Shown here: positions 1-10,510 of the stretch, piece by piece
Layout: each line of letters begins with the position of its first letter
How positions within the stretch are numbered: the stretch's first letter is position 1
NCBI RefSeq assembly: GCF_028714775.1
Contig: NZ_JAQTLS010000008.1
Location: 124,001 to 188,000, forward strand
DNA length: 64,000 bases
Direction: 5' to 3'
DNA from: Thiothrix sp.
GTDB lineage: Bacteria; Pseudomonadota; Gammaproteobacteria; Thiotrichales; Thiotrichaceae
Translations under genes and position numbers: made by a program
The notes under the pieces: generated by a model
Database searches by the model: none
What the model saw: only the letters and a program-made list of their open reading frames with translations
Told to the model about the DNA's origin: nothing

Positions 1-3000
1 GATTCCAGCCACAGCAGCAAATTGCAGCAATCCATCGTCAGCACCACCAATGGCAAGGGCGAATGGAAATTCCAGATCAAATACCCTGAATGGGGGCGTT
101 ATTTGATCCGCGCTTGCGACTTGCAGGGCAAACATTGCACTGGGAAAACCTTATACGTCGATTGGCCCGGTTGGGCAGGGCGTGCGCAGGAAGAGGGCAG
201 TGGTGCTGCCGCGATGTTGCGTTTCAGCAGTGACAAAACCAGCTATCAGGTTGGCGAAACCGCGCAAATCCAATTGCCGGAAGCGCAAGCCGGACGTGCC
301 TTGTTCACCGTCGAAACCAGCAGCCAGATTCTGGAACAACGCTGGATCGACTTTAACGGGCAACGTACCCAAATTCCGTTGCCGATTACCGCAAACATGG
401 CTCCGAACGCCTACGTCAGCGTGACCTTGTTGCAAGCGCACCAGAACAAGCAGAATGACCGCCCGATCCGTTTGTACGGCATCATTCCGCTATTGGTCGA
501 AGACCCGGCAACCAAACTGCAACCCGTGCTGAAAGCGGCGGAAGAATGGAAACCAGAAAGCACGCAAACCTTCAGCATCAGTGAACAATCTGGGCGGGCA
601 ATGGATTACACCCTTGCCGTGGTGGACGAAGGTTTACTCGGCTTGACCCGCTTTGAAGCCCCCGATTTGCACAAAGCCTTCTACCGCAAAGAAGCGCTCG
701 GCATTAAAACGTGGGACTTGTTCGACAGTGTAATCGGTGCATACAGCGGCAATCTGGAACGCATTCTCGCTATCGGTGGTGGCGACGAAGCGCAAATCGA
801 CGATGCTGCCAACAAGCCGAAACGCTTCCCACCCGTGGTACGTTTCCTCGGCGCATTCCATCTGGATGCGGGGCAAACCAAGGAGCACAGTGTTGAGCTG
901 CCGTCTTACCTCGGCGCGGTACGCATTATGGCGGTTGCCTCGGACGGTACAGCTTACGGCAAGGCGGAACAGCCTGTGTTCGTGCGCCAACCGTTGATGT
1001 TGCTGTCGTCTTTGCCGCGTACTTTGAAAGTCGGCGAACGTATCGAAGTGCCGCTGACCGTGTTTGTTTCCGACCCAGCAGTGAAATCGGTACAAGTGAA
1101 GGTGGAAGCCGATGGTGCATTCGCCAGCGTTGGCCCCGCACTCACCGTACCCTTCACGCAAGCGGGCGAAAAAGTCGTGACCCTGTTCCTCAAAGCGGGC
1201 GACAAGCCGATGCAAGGCAAGCTGAAATTTACCGCTACCAGCGGCAAACTCAGCAGCAGCCACGAAGTGAACTTAGCGGTGCAAGCCCCGAACTTGCCAA
1301 GCCTGCGCACGGTCAGCACCACGCTCGAACCCAAAGCAGACTGGCAATCCGCCATTACCCCGCACGGCATGGTCGGCACGAACCAGAGCACTTTGGAGCT
1401 TTCCAGCCTGCCGAACCTGAATCTGGAACAGCATCTGGATTACTTGGTGAACTACCCGCACGGCTGCTTGGAGCAAACCACTTCGGCGGTGTTCCCGCAG
1501 TTGTACTTGCCCAAGCTGCTCAAGCTTGACCCGGAACGCCAGAAACAGGTGGAACACCACATCAAACGTGCCATCGCCAAACTGGGCGATTTCCAGAGCA
1601 GCAATGGCAACCTGATGTACTGGCCCGGTTCAACCGAAGCCAATGATTGGGCGAGTTTGTACGCTGGGCATTTCCTGATTGAAGCGCAAAAGCAAGGCTA
1701 TAGCGTGCCGCTGGGCATGATGACTGCATGGCAAGCCTATCAGGCCAAACAGTCGCAAGACTGGACGCCAGTCGCCAGTGGTACGGAAGACACCAGTTCC
1801 ACCCAAGCCTACCGCTTGTACGTGTTGGCTGTGGCAGGCAAACCGCAGATGGGCGCAATGAACCGTTTGCGCGAATCCGGCAAAGCCAACCCGCAAGCCC
1901 GCTGGTTACTCGCCGCCGCTTACCTGTTGTCAGGGCAAGCCGAAGCTGCGCAGCAAACCACGCAAGGTTTAGTGGCTACCGAGCTGAATACGCCGACTTC
2001 CGAGCAAACCTTCAGCCAGAAACTGGGGCAACTCGGTTTGCAACTGGAAACCTTGCTGGCACTGCAAAAAATGCAGGATGCCGATCTGGTGGTACAGCAA
2101 ATTGCCACGGAACTGGGCAGCACTACTGCGCAGAATACCCACGACATTAGCTGGGCATTGCTGTCGGTCGCGCATTACCTCAGCAGCAGCAAGCAACCGT
2201 TGGCCGCGAGTTTCACCCTCGACCAAGCTGCCGCTACGCCGTTGAACAGCGCACAACCGCTGATCAGCCAGTTGCTCACCGCGCAGGATAAAGCCTTCCA
2301 GCTTGCCCTGCACAATGACGGCGACCGCAAGCTCTACGCCACAGTGACCCAGCGCGGCATTGCTCCGGCTGGCAACGAACAGGCGGAAGCGCAAGGCATG
2401 ACCCTGCAAGCCGAACTGCTCGACAAGCAAGGCAACAAGGTTTGGGACACCGCCACGCCATTGGCAGAAGCACTGAAATTGCAGCAAGGCCAAGACTACG
2501 ACCTGAACGTCAATGTCACCAACAGCGGAACGGCAGCGCTTAAGCATGTAGCACTTTCCACCTTGCTGCCATCCGGTGTGGAACTCGGCACGACCGTGAC
2601 CGAAACGGCTCCCGAAGCTAAACCTGCCAAAAAAGAGGACGGTGCAGCAACGGAAGGCGACGGCGAGGGTGAAGGGGAGGCTGCGGCTGCAACCACGGCA
2701 GCAGCAAATATCGCTACTACCCCTGCGCCAGCGGAAAAACCAGCCGCTAACCCTACTGGGCTGAGTTATCAGGACGTGCGTGACGACCGCGTGTTGAGCT
2801 ATTTTGATCTGGCAGCAGGTGAAACCAAAACCGTCAAGGTCAAACTCAATGCCGCGTTCTTGGGCGAGTTTTACTTCCCGGCAATCAGCAGCGAAGCGAT
2901 GTACCAGCCTGCGACACGGGCGCGGACAGCGGGTTTGCCAGTGAAAATCATGAGGGTTGTGCCAGTGGCGGCAGCAGCGGCGGAGGTTAAGCCGGAGCCG

Positions 3001-3009
3001 ACCAACTGA
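1..3009 (+). CDS. Alpha-2-macroglobulin family protein (5' end truncated by window edge)
   Basis: Frame is open to base 1; thioester-domain signature YPHGCLEQTTSAVFPQLYLPKL; followed by pbpC as in the known yfhM-pbpC pairing. Confidence 0.93.
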   Translation, partial: DSSHSSKLQQSIVSTTNGKGEWKFQIKYPEWGRYLIRACDLQGKHCTGKTLYVDWPGWAGRAQEEGSGAAAMLRFSSDKTSYQVGETAQIQLPEAQAGRALFTVETSSQILEQRWIDFNGQRTQIPLPITANMAPNAYVSVTLLQAHQNKQNDRPIRLYGIIPLLVEDPATKLQPVLKAAEEWKPESTQTFSISEQSGRAMDYTLAVVDEGLLGLTRFEAPDLHKAFYRKEALGIKTWDLFDSVIGAYSGNLERILAIGGGDEAQIDDAANKPKRFPPVVRFLGAFHLDAGQTKEHSVELPSYLGAVRIMAVASDGTAYGKAEQPVFVRQPLMLLSSLPRTLKVGERIEVPLTVFVSDPAVKSVQVKVEADGAFASVGPALTVPFTQAGEKVVTLFLKAGDKPMQGKLKFTATSGKLSSSHEVNLAVQAPNLPSLRTVSTTLEPKADWQSAITPHGMVGTNQSTLELSSLPNLNLEQHLDYLVNYPHGCLEQTTSAVFPQLYLPKLLKLDPERQKQVEHHIKRAIAKLGDFQSSNGNLMYWPGSTEANDWASLYAGHFLIEAQKQGYSVPLGMMTAWQAYQAKQSQDWTPVASGTEDTSSTQAYRLYVLAVAGKPQMGAMNRLRESGKANPQARWLLAAAYLLSGQAEAAQQTTQGLVATELNTPTSEQTFSQKLGQLGLQLETLLALQKMQDADLVVQQIATELGSTTAQNTHDISWALLSVAHYLSSSKQPLAASFTLDQAAATPLNSAQPLISQLLTAQDKAFQLALHNDGDRKLYATVTQRGIAPAGNEQAEAQGMTLQAELLDKQGNKVWDTATPLAEALKLQQGQDYDLNVNVTNSGTAALKHVALSTLLPSGVELGTTVTETAPEAKPAKKEDGAATEGDGEGEGEAAAATTAAANIATTPAPAEKPAANPTGLSYQDVRDDRVLSYFDLAAGETKTVKVKLNAAFLGEFYFPAISSEAMYQPATRARTAGLPVKIMRVVPVAAAAAEVKPEPTN

Positions 3010-3017
3010 AAAGGGTA

Positions 3018-5357
3018 TTGAGGGGGATATTCCCCCTCCTGTTGGTGGCATTCGTGGGGTGGTGGTATTTCTACAGCCTCCCCACGACGCTCTTCGCCAC
3101 CACTCATTCCCACCTGCTGTTAGACCGCAACGGCAGGCTGTTGAGTGCACACATTGCCGCCGACGGGCAATGGCGTTTCCCCGAACTCGAAAGCGTGCCG
3201 GATAAATTCGCTACCGCCCTAATCCAGTTTGAAGACAAGCGTTTCCAGCAACACAGCGGCGTGGATTTTCTCGCCCTTGCCCGCGCTACCTATGACAACC
3301 TGCGAGAACAGCGCATAGTCAGCGGTGCAAGTACCTTGAGTATGCAAGTCATCCGTCTATCACGCGGCAATCCACCCCGTACTTTGACCGAAAAGGGTGT
3401 GGAACTGCTTCGGGCATGGCGGTTGGAAAGCCGTTACAGCAAAGATGAAATCCTTAAACGCTACGCCAGCCACGCGCCGTTTGGTGGCAATGTGGTGGGT
3501 TTGGAAGCGGCCGCTTGGCGTTATTTTGCGCGTAGCCCCGAACAATTGTCGTGGGCAGAAAGCGCCATGCTGGCGGTGTTGCCCAACAATCCCGCGCTGA
3601 TCCACCCCGGACGCAACCGCGAGCGTTTGCTAGCGAAGCGCAACCGTTTGCTCAACCAGCTTTTCACCCAGAATGTGCTGTCGAAGCTGGAATACGAGTT
3701 GGCAGTTGCTGAACCCTTGCCCGAAGCGCCGCATCTGTTGCCCCGCCTTGTGCCACATTTGCTGGATACGTTGGCAGCGCAACACCCTGACGGGCAACGT
3801 TTCCGCACCACGCTGGATGCCAATTTGCAGCAGCAACTCAATACCTTGGCGCAACGCAGCGGTGAACAACTGGCTCTGGAAGGTGTGCAAAATCTGGCAA
3901 TTCTGGTGCTGGATAACCGCACGTTTGAGGTGATGGCGTATGTGGGCAATCGTCCCGACATGGCTTACAACGTGGAACAGGGTCACGCGATTGACATGAT
4001 CCAGCGTCCGCGCAGTACCGGCAGCACCCTCAAGCCCTTGTTGTTTGCGGATATGATTGAGCAAGGGCTGATCTTGCCGGATTCGCTGGTGGCGGATGTG
4101 CCGGTGAATTACAGCGGTTTTTCCCCGCAAAATTACAACCGCCATTACCACGGCGCGGTGAGTGCGCGGGAAGCTTTGGCGCGGTCGCTGAATATTCCGA
4201 TGGTGAATCTGCTGAGTGTGCGCGGGGTCGAGCCGTTTTTGATGCAATTGCGCCAACTGGGTTTCAGCCACTTGACCCGTTCGGCACGGGATTACGGTTT
4301 GAGCCTGATTCTGGGCGGGGCGGAAGCGTCGTTGTGGGATTTGAGCGTGGCCTACGCCAACCTTGCCAACCGTGCCGCGCAAGATCAGCAGCACCAGCAA
4401 ACCTTTTGGCAACAAGGCCGGATGCTGCTGGCGGACAATGCCAATACTCAGCAGATTGCTACACTTTCCACGGCTTCCGCATGGCTGACGATTGATTCCT
4501 TGCTGGAAGTCGCCCGCCCCGGCGACGACGGTTACTGGGAGAAATTCAGCAGCAGCCGCAAAGTCGCGTGGAAAACCGGCACGAGTTACGGGCAGCGCGA
4601 TGCGTGGGCGATAGGCACTACCCCGGATTACACCGTGGGCGTGTGGGTCGGGAATGCCGCTGGCGAAGGGCGAGCCGGACTGACCGGGACGCAAAGTGCC
4701 GCGCCGATCTTGTTCAATACCTTCAGTCTGTTGCCGTCGAATCGCGGCTGGTTCCAACGCCCCGATTGGCAAATGAGCAAGGTGGAGGTATGCCGTGATG
4801 ATGGCTATCTAAGCAATGGCGCGTGCGAAACCAAAACGGTGTATATGCCGCTCAGCAGCCACTTTGCGCGGATTACGCCTTACCATCAGCGTATCCATCT
4901 GGATGCCAGCGGGCAATGGCGCGTCACCAGCGATTGCGAAGCGGTGGCGAACATGCAAACCCGCAACTGGTTTGTGTTGCCACCGGATCAGGCCGATTAT
5001 TACCAGCAATTTCATGCCGATTACCTACCGCTGCCGCCGTGGCGTGCCGATTGCCAAAGCGATATCGACAGCCAGCAGGACGCGCTTACGCTGGTGTACC
5101 CGCAAGACCATACGCAGATTTACCTGCCGCGTGAACTTGACGGTAAGTTGGGGCAAACGATTTTCCGCGCCGTGCCTAGCCGCCCGGAAACACTGCTGTA
5201 CTGGCATTTGGATAACCAGTTTATCGGTACGACCCAGACGTTCCACCAGCAGGCAGTGCAACCCGCAGCGGGCAAGCATCGGCTGACGGTGGTGGATGAG
5301 GCGGGCAATCGGGTGGAGCGCGAGTTTGAGGTGTTGGTCACGGCGCAGGAGAAGTAG
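3018..5357 (+). CDS. pbpC: Penicillin-binding protein 1C (transglycosylase/transpeptidase)
   Basis: FEDKRFQQHSGVD glycosyltransferase motif, RPRSTGSTLKP and KTGTSYGQRDAW transpeptidase motifs, C-terminal PBP1C domain. Confidence 0.95.
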   Translation: MRGIFPLLLVAFVGWWYFYSLPTTLFATTHSHLLLDRNGRLLSAHIAADGQWRFPELESVPDKFATALIQFEDKRFQQHSGVDFLALARATYDNLREQRIVSGASTLSMQVIRLSRGNPPRTLTEKGVELLRAWRLESRYSKDEILKRYASHAPFGGNVVGLEAAAWRYFARSPEQLSWAESAMLAVLPNNPALIHPGRNRERLLAKRNRLLNQLFTQNVLSKLEYELAVAEPLPEAPHLLPRLVPHLLDTLAAQHPDGQRFRTTLDANLQQQLNTLAQRSGEQLALEGVQNLAILVLDNRTFEVMAYVGNRPDMAYNVEQGHAIDMIQRPRSTGSTLKPLLFADMIEQGLILPDSLVADVPVNYSGFSPQNYNRHYHGAVSAREALARSLNIPMVNLLSVRGVEPFLMQLRQLGFSHLTRSARDYGLSLILGGAEASLWDLSVAYANLANRAAQDQQHQQTFWQQGRMLLADNANTQQIATLSTASAWLTIDSLLEVARPGDDGYWEKFSSSRKVAWKTGTSYGQRDAWAIGTTPDYTVGVWVGNAAGEGRAGLTGTQSAAPILFNTFSLLPSNRGWFQRPDWQMSKVEVCRDDGYLSNGACETKTVYMPLSSHFARITPYHQRIHLDASGQWRVTSDCEAVANMQTRNWFVLPPDQADYYQQFHADYLPLPPWRADCQSDIDSQQDALTLVYPQDHTQIYLPRELDGKLGQTIFRAVPSRPETLLYWHLDNQFIGTTQTFHQQAVQPAAGKHRLTVVDEAGNRVEREFEVLVTAQEK

Positions 5358-5375
5358 CCTGATAAGCTGCTGGGG

Positions 5376-6305
5376 CTAGGCGCTATATGGATTAGATTGT
5401 CCCGGCGGTGTATTTTTATAGCGCTTGTAAGACCACATATATTGTGCTGGGGCAATGGCAATGCACTGTTCAACGCCTTCATTCAGCGCCCGTGCAGCCA
5501 GTAATTCATCAGGCGAAGTAAACTCTGGGTTCACGGGCAGAAAATGGATGCGGTATCCGCGTCCTTTGGGGAGCCGTTCTGCAATTCCCCACAATACGGC
5601 TGCTTGGGCGGTTTGTGCCAAGCGTGAGGCTAAAGTCATGGTTTTGGCAGGATGCCCGAAAAAATCTGCATAAACCCCTGATGACTTGCCGGGGTCTTGG
5701 TCGGGTAGAATGACGCTGACCTGATTTTCGGCGAAGGCTTTGCGCAATGCCTTGACGCCACGGGCATTGGTCGGCACTAAGGTTGCCCCAGTGCGTTCAC
5801 GGGCGCGAACGGTAAAGGCTTCAAGGCTGCTCAAGCGGGGAGGGCGGTACAGCGCAGTCATCGCTGATTTGCTGGCAAGGTAGGGCGAAAATAATTCCCA
5901 AGCGCCCAAGTGAGGGGTCAGGATCATGACGCCTTTGCCATGTTGCTGTGCCTGCTCGAAAAGCGCTAGCCCCCGAACTTCCACGATCTTTTTCAGTAAG
6001 GTGGTAGGTTGCCATAACCATAACGGGGCAATTTCAGTGGTGGTTTTACCCAATTCGATCAGGCTTTGTTTAGCAAGGAGCAAGCGTTCGGCTTCACTCA
6101 ACTGTGGGTAGGCAATTTGCAGATTCTGTAAGGTGACGCTGCGTAGCTTATTGGGTAAGTACCAACTTAGTAGACCTAGCGCCGCACCCAGTGCATGATT
6201 TATCTGTAGCGGCAAAGTGCTAAGAATATGCATAAGACCAATAAAAAGACTGCCACGAAGCCGGTCTTTTACAGGGATGGTTTGGGTGGGGGGTAATGCT
6301 GTCAT
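5376..6305 (-). CDS. Lysophospholipid/lauroyl acyltransferase family (LpxL/HtrB-like)
   Basis: LTPHLGAWELFSPYLA HxxxxD/E-type motif, PDQDPGKSSGVYADFFG. Confidence 0.9.
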   Translation of the reverse strand: MTALPPTQTIPVKDRLRGSLFIGLMHILSTLPLQINHALGAALGLLSWYLPNKLRSVTLQNLQIAYPQLSEAERLLLAKQSLIELGKTTTEIAPLWLWQPTTLLKKIVEVRGLALFEQAQQHGKGVMILTPHLGAWELFSPYLASKSAMTALYRPPRLSSLEAFTVRARERTGATLVPTNARGVKALRKAFAENQVSVILPDQDPGKSSGVYADFFGHPAKTMTLASRLAQTAQAAVLWGIAERLPKGRGYRIHFLPVNPEFTSPDELLAARALNEGVEQCIAIAPAQYMWSYKRYKNTPPGQSNPYSA

Positions 6306-6357
6306 TGGCTGTGGATGCTACCATCATGCGTTTGAATCTTCCATTCAGGTTTTGAGC

Positions 6358-6915
6358 ATGAGGCAAGGTATTGCACGCATTGGCATTTTGACAATTTCCG
6401 ACCGCGCTAGCCGTGGCGAGTATGAAGACAAGGGTGGCCCGGCGATCCATGCGTGGTTTGCCCGTGTCTTGAGCAGCCCGTGGGAAGCGGTTGCCCGCGT
6501 GATCCCTGACGAACAGCCGTTAATCGAAGTTGCCCTGCGCGAGTTGAGCGATGTGGAAAAGTGCAGCCTGATCGTCACCACCGGCGGTACGGGGCCTGCT
6601 TTGCGTGACGTGACCCCGGAAGCTACCGAAGCCGTATGCAGCAAGATGATGCCGGGTTTTGGCGAGTTGATGCGCACGGCTTCGCTGAAGTTTGTGCCGA
6701 CCGCGATCCTGTCGCGCCAAACCGCAGGCATTCGTGGGCAAAGCCTGATCGTTAACCTGCCGGGAAAACCCTCGGCGATTGACGACTGTTTGCAGGCGGT
6801 GTTCCCGGCAATCCCTTACTGCATTGATTTGATTGAAGGTGCGTGGCTGGAATCTGACCCGGCACAGTGCAAGGCATTCCGCCCTGCCCATGCCAAAGTA
6901 CAGTCACCAGCTTAA
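6358..6915 (+). CDS. mog: Molybdopterin adenylyltransferase
   Basis: IGILTISDRASRGEYEDKGGPAI, TTGGTGPALRDVTPEAT, NLPGKPSAI; start chosen at internal Met. Confidence 0.92.
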   Translation: MRQGIARIGILTISDRASRGEYEDKGGPAIHAWFARVLSSPWEAVARVIPDEQPLIEVALRELSDVEKCSLIVTTGGTGPALRDVTPEATEAVCSKMMPGFGELMRTASLKFVPTAILSRQTAGIRGQSLIVNLPGKPSAIDDCLQAVFPAIPYCIDLIEGAWLESDPAQCKAFRPAHAKVQSPA

Positions 6916-7265
6916 ACCAGCACTTGGCGCGTTTCTGTGAGGAAAAGCTGGATTTGCCGCTCAATGCGCGGGTTAACCATCACCGCAGGATGCTTGCCAT
7001 TCGGGCAGGCCAGTCGTGGGGTCGTGCCAAACAGACGGCAGATCAGCGGGCGTTCCGCATAGACTTGACAGCCTTTTTCACCAAGGTGCGGGCAGCGTAG
7101 GTCAGCGAGCGCCTCTTCGTGCTCCGCATCAGTTTTGACCGGCAGCCGCGCCATCTCTTCGCTGGAAGTGGTGACGGGGCCGCAGCAGTCGTGGCAACCG
7201 GGTTCGCAGGCAAACGCGGGAATGTGTTTGCGGAAAAACCGGATTTTCTGGCTATTGGTGGTCAT
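6912..7265 (-). CDS. YkgJ-family cysteine cluster protein
   Basis: Cys pattern FACEPGCHDCCGPV ... CPHLGEKGCQVYAERPLICRLFG. Confidence 0.8.
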   Translation of the reverse strand: MTTNSQKIRFFRKHIPAFACEPGCHDCCGPVTTSSEEMARLPVKTDAEHEEALADLRCPHLGEKGCQVYAERPLICRLFGTTPRLACPNGKHPAVMVNPRIERQIQLFLTETRQVLV

Positions 7266-7281
7266 TGCGGTGTTGCAAGCC

Positions 7282-7560
7282 TTAGCAGCACTTGCCGCCG
7301 CTGCAACAATTACCCACGCTGATTTTTGATCCCAGCAACCAGCCTTCCACACTGGCTTTGGATGGAATCCCACCCGCGTGAACCACCTTGCCATCCACCA
7401 CGACACCGGGCGTCGACATCACGCCGTAACCCATGATGGTGGGTAGGTCTTCGACCTTTTCCAATTCCAGCGTCACGCCTTTGGCTTTGGCAGTGTCTTC
7501 GATCAGCTTGTAAGTGGTGTTGCAGCTAGCACAACCCGTGCCGAGTACTTTGATTTCCAT
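7282..7560 (-). CDS. Small thioredoxin-family redox protein (TM0996-like) with Cys-rich C-terminal tail
   Basis: GTGCASCNTTYKLIEDTAKAKG, MSTPGVVVDGKVVHAGGIPS; ends GNCCSGGKCC. Confidence 0.88.
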   Translation of the reverse strand: MEIKVLGTGCASCNTTYKLIEDTAKAKGVTLELEKVEDLPTIMGYGVMSTPGVVVDGKVVHAGGIPSKASVEGWLLGSKISVGNCCSGGKCC

Positions 7561-7580
7561 AAAAACTCCTGAATGAAACG

Positions 7581-8600
7581 TTATAAAACCAGATTAAATA
7601 CATAACCGACCAGCAAGATGCCGAGTGCCACAATGCCCACGAATGTAGCAATCAGTCGCGGTTTCAGCACCTTGCGCAGGATGATCATTTCGGGCGCTGA
7701 CAGGGCAATCACGCTCATCATGAATGCCAGTACCGTGCCCAGTGCTGCGCCTTTCGCCAACAATGCCTGCACGACGGGTATCACACCAGCGGCGTTGCTG
7801 TACATCGGCACACCCAGCAATACTGCTGCGGGAACTGCCCACCATACATCTTTGCCCATGAAAGACGCCATGAAATCTTGCGGCACGTAACCGTGGATCA
7901 ACGCGCCCAGTGCGACCCCCGCGATGATATAAGGCCAGACTTTGCCGACGATTTCACGCACATGTTGGAAACCGTGGTTGATGCGTTCCGCCCACGCCAT
8001 GCGACCACCCGGCACATCAGCGGAGCGCGTGTTTTGCATGGCACGTACCCAGTCTTCGAGGTATTGCTCCATCCCCAGCTTGCCGATCAGCATTCCGGCA
8101 ACGATGGCAATCAGCAAGCCCATCGCCAGATACAGCGCTGCCACCTGCCAGCCAAACAGCCCGAACAGCAATACCAACGCCACTTCATTTACCATCGGCG
8201 CAGCAATCAGGAACGAGAACGTCACTCCCAACGGTACGCCCGCTTGCAGAAAGCCAATGAACAGCGGCACGGCGGAACAGGAGCAAAACGGTGTAACAAT
8301 GCCCAGCGTTGCCGCCATCACATTACCCACACCGAGGCGCTTGCCGGAGAGCATCGCACGGGTACGTTCCGGCGACACGAAGGTGTGGATGATGCCCATC
8401 ACGAACACGATGCCAGTGAGTAACAGCAACACTTTGGGGGTGTCGTACAAAAAGAACTGCAACGCACTACCCAGATGGCTGTCACGGTTGAGGGGCAGGG
8501 CGGCAACCAGCGCTTCCGAAACGGGGATCAGCGATTGGTAGAGTAAAAACCAGACCACCGCCGCTAACGGTAAAAACCAGCGTTTTTCTGAAATGACCAT
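7581..8600 (-). CDS. Permease, ArsP/YraQ (DUF318/UPF0718) family
   Basis: Multi-TM; TPFCSCSAVPLFIGFLQAGVPLGVTFSFLIAAPMVNEVA signature; start overlaps upstream gene stop (ATGA). Confidence 0.9.
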   Translation of the reverse strand: MVISEKRWFLPLAAVVWFLLYQSLIPVSEALVAALPLNRDSHLGSALQFFLYDTPKVLLLLTGIVFVMGIIHTFVSPERTRAMLSGKRLGVGNVMAATLGIVTPFCSCSAVPLFIGFLQAGVPLGVTFSFLIAAPMVNEVALVLLFGLFGWQVAALYLAMGLLIAIVAGMLIGKLGMEQYLEDWVRAMQNTRSADVPGGRMAWAERINHGFQHVREIVGKVWPYIIAGVALGALIHGYVPQDFMASFMGKDVWWAVPAAVLLGVPMYSNAAGVIPVVQALLAKGAALGTVLAFMMSVIALSAPEMIILRKVLKPRLIATFVGIVALGILLVGYVFNLVL

Positions 8601-8887
8601 CAGCAGCACGCCTGCCCGGAAGCGGTTGGGGTGCAGCAAGCGCCACCCACAGTGACCACAGGTGCGGCAACGGACTGTTCATCGAATGCAACATCCAGCT
8701 TTTGCGCCGCTTCATCGCGGATGTGGCGGGCGATTTCCACCGCTGTGTTGATATGGTCTTCCGACACACCTAAGGAGCGCAGCCGCTGGACTTGGCATAA
8801 GCCCATGCTGGGGTGTTTGGCGGCAATCCCCGCTGCTAGCGAAATCAGCGCGACAATGGAAGAATGTAAAGGGGGTTGATCATTCAT
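8600..8887 (-). CDS. Small AhpD/CMD-like or uncharacterised protein with Cys-rich C-terminus
   Basis: SLAAGIAAKHPSMGLCQVQRLRSLGVSEDHINTAVEIARHIRDEAAQKL; tail GGACCTPTASGQACC; coupled to permease. Confidence 0.6.
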   Translation of the reverse strand: MNDQPPLHSSIVALISLAAGIAAKHPSMGLCQVQRLRSLGVSEDHINTAVEIARHIRDEAAQKLDVAFDEQSVAAPVVTVGGACCTPTASGQACC

Positions 8888-8902
8888 ATTTTAAGCTCCA
8901 AG

Positions 8903-9814
8903 TTAAGGGGTGTGAGATACAGGAAAATGTTGATGACAACCACACTCCGCCGCGACCGTTTCAATCTGCACGGTCGGGTGGTGGATGCCAAACTGTTCTC
9001 GCAGCGCAGCCGCCAAGTCGGTCAGGAATTGATCCCCCGGACTGTCGGCGGGCATCAGCAAATGCGCCGTCAACGCCACTTCTGACGTTCCCAGCGCCCA
9101 GATGTGCAGGTCATGCACCTGTTCCACACCGGGCAAGGCTTCCAGATGGGCTTTCACCGCTGGCAAGCTGATATGGTGTGGCACGCCATCAAACAGTAAG
9201 TGCAACGATTGGTGGAACAAACCCCATGTTCCCAGCACGATGATGATGGCAATCGCCAGACTCACCAAAGGATCAAGCCAGCCCCAGCCAAACCACAACG
9301 CCAATGCCCCGGAAATGACCACGCCGATCGACACCAGCGCATCCGCCGCCATGTGCAGGAACGCACCCCGGATGTTCAAATCCTCTGAACCACGCATAAA
9401 CAGCAACGCCGTCAAAGTATTGATCACCACCCCCACACTTGCCACCCACATGATGGTGTAGCCATCGGGCGGAATACTTGACCCAACGCGCCCGACCGAT
9501 TCCCACATCAACGAACCCATTACTACCAGCAATAACAGCGCGTTAGTGAATGCCGCTAAAATCGAGGCACGCTTCCAGCCGTAGGTATGGCGCACATCGG
9601 CGGCTAACCCACCTGCCAGCATCCCGCCCCATGCTACCACCAGCCCCGCCACATCACTCAGGTTGTGGCCTGCATCCGCCAGTAATGCCAGTGAATTGAT
9701 TTTCCAGCCGAAAAAAGCCTCAATGCCGACGAAACCAAGATTCAGGGCAATACCCAAGCCGAATGCTAGATTGAAAGAAGAAGGGGCATGATGGTGGTCA
9801 TGAGAGTGTTCCAT
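8903..9814 (-). CDS. Cation diffusion facilitator (CDF) family metal efflux transporter
   Basis: LADAGHNLSDV and HMAADALVSIGVVISG motifs, His-rich N-terminus. Confidence 0.93.
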   Translation of the reverse strand: MEHSHDHHHAPSSFNLAFGLGIALNLGFVGIEAFFGWKINSLALLADAGHNLSDVAGLVVAWGGMLAGGLAADVRHTYGWKRASILAAFTNALLLLVVMGSLMWESVGRVGSSIPPDGYTIMWVASVGVVINTLTALLFMRGSEDLNIRGAFLHMAADALVSIGVVISGALALWFGWGWLDPLVSLAIAIIIVLGTWGLFHQSLHLLFDGVPHHISLPAVKAHLEALPGVEQVHDLHIWALGTSEVALTAHLLMPADSPGDQFLTDLAAALREQFGIHHPTVQIETVAAECGCHQHFPVSHTP

Positions 9815-9829
9815 GGTGTTCCCGTTGTA

Positions 9830-10510
9830 TTAACGTTGGACAATGCCCTGCCAAACCCACCACGAACCCGCCAGCAACAGGATCATGGCGAAAGTGCGCC
9901 GCCCCGGTAGCCAGTGGTCGTACTGGGCAATCTGGCGGATCAGGGTATTTGCCGTCGCAGGCATTGCCCCTGCGACAAACAGCAAGATACTGTGACCGAT
10001 GCCGTAAACCAGCAGCAGTAACATACCCCACCACAAAGACGCGCCCAGCCATGAGCCAGTGCTAACCAGCGTCAACACCGCCGCCAACGCGGGCGTGGCA
10101 CACGGGCTAAGTACCGTACCGATCAGCCCACCCAACACAATTGCCCCCCATGTCCCTGAATGGGCGAACTTTTGCTGGATACCGACGGGGAGGCTTAAAC
10201 CACAGGATTGGGCAGGGCGCAAGCCCAACCACAATGCTGCTGCTACCAGCAATGCCCCGACTAAGATTGACCAAGTGCCGGAGACATTACCGAACAGCAG
10301 CCCCATCCGCGCCGCCAGCAAACCAAAGCCCAACAACGTCAAGTTCATCCCCAGCACAAAGGCAAACGACAACCACCAAGCACGGCGCGGGGTGTCGGCA
10401 CGACTACCGACATAACCGACCGTTACGGGAATGGCTGCCAACGCGCACGGTGAGGTCGAAGTCAGGATACCGCCCAGCAATGCAACGAGCAGCCCTTCCC
10501 ACCCCGACAT
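9830..10510 (-). CDS. Cytochrome c biogenesis/thiol-disulfide transmembrane protein (CcdA/DsbD-beta-like)
   Basis: TSTSPCALAAIPVTVGYVGSRA and GTVLSPCATPALAAVLTL paired Cys-Pro helices; start overlaps thioredoxin stop. Confidence 0.88.
   Translation of the reverse strand: MSGWEGLLVALLGGILTSTSPCALAAIPVTVGYVGSRADTPRRAWWLSFAFVLGMNLTLLGFGLLAARMGLLFGNVSGTWSILVGALLVAAALWLGLRPAQSCGLSLPVGIQQKFAHSGTWGAIVLGGLIGTVLSPCATPALAAVLTLVSTGSWLGASLWWGMLLLLVYGIGHSILLFVAGAMPATANTLIRQIAQYDHWLPGRRTFAMILLLAGSWWVWQGIVQR

Noticed and set aside
1969-3150. 393-aa minus-strand ORF
   Set aside because: Antisense to a well-supported alpha-2-macroglobulin; composition typical of spurious antisense ORFs in GC-rich genes
3630-4772. 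380-aa minus-strand ORF
   Set aside because: Antisense to pbpC; no recognisable domain
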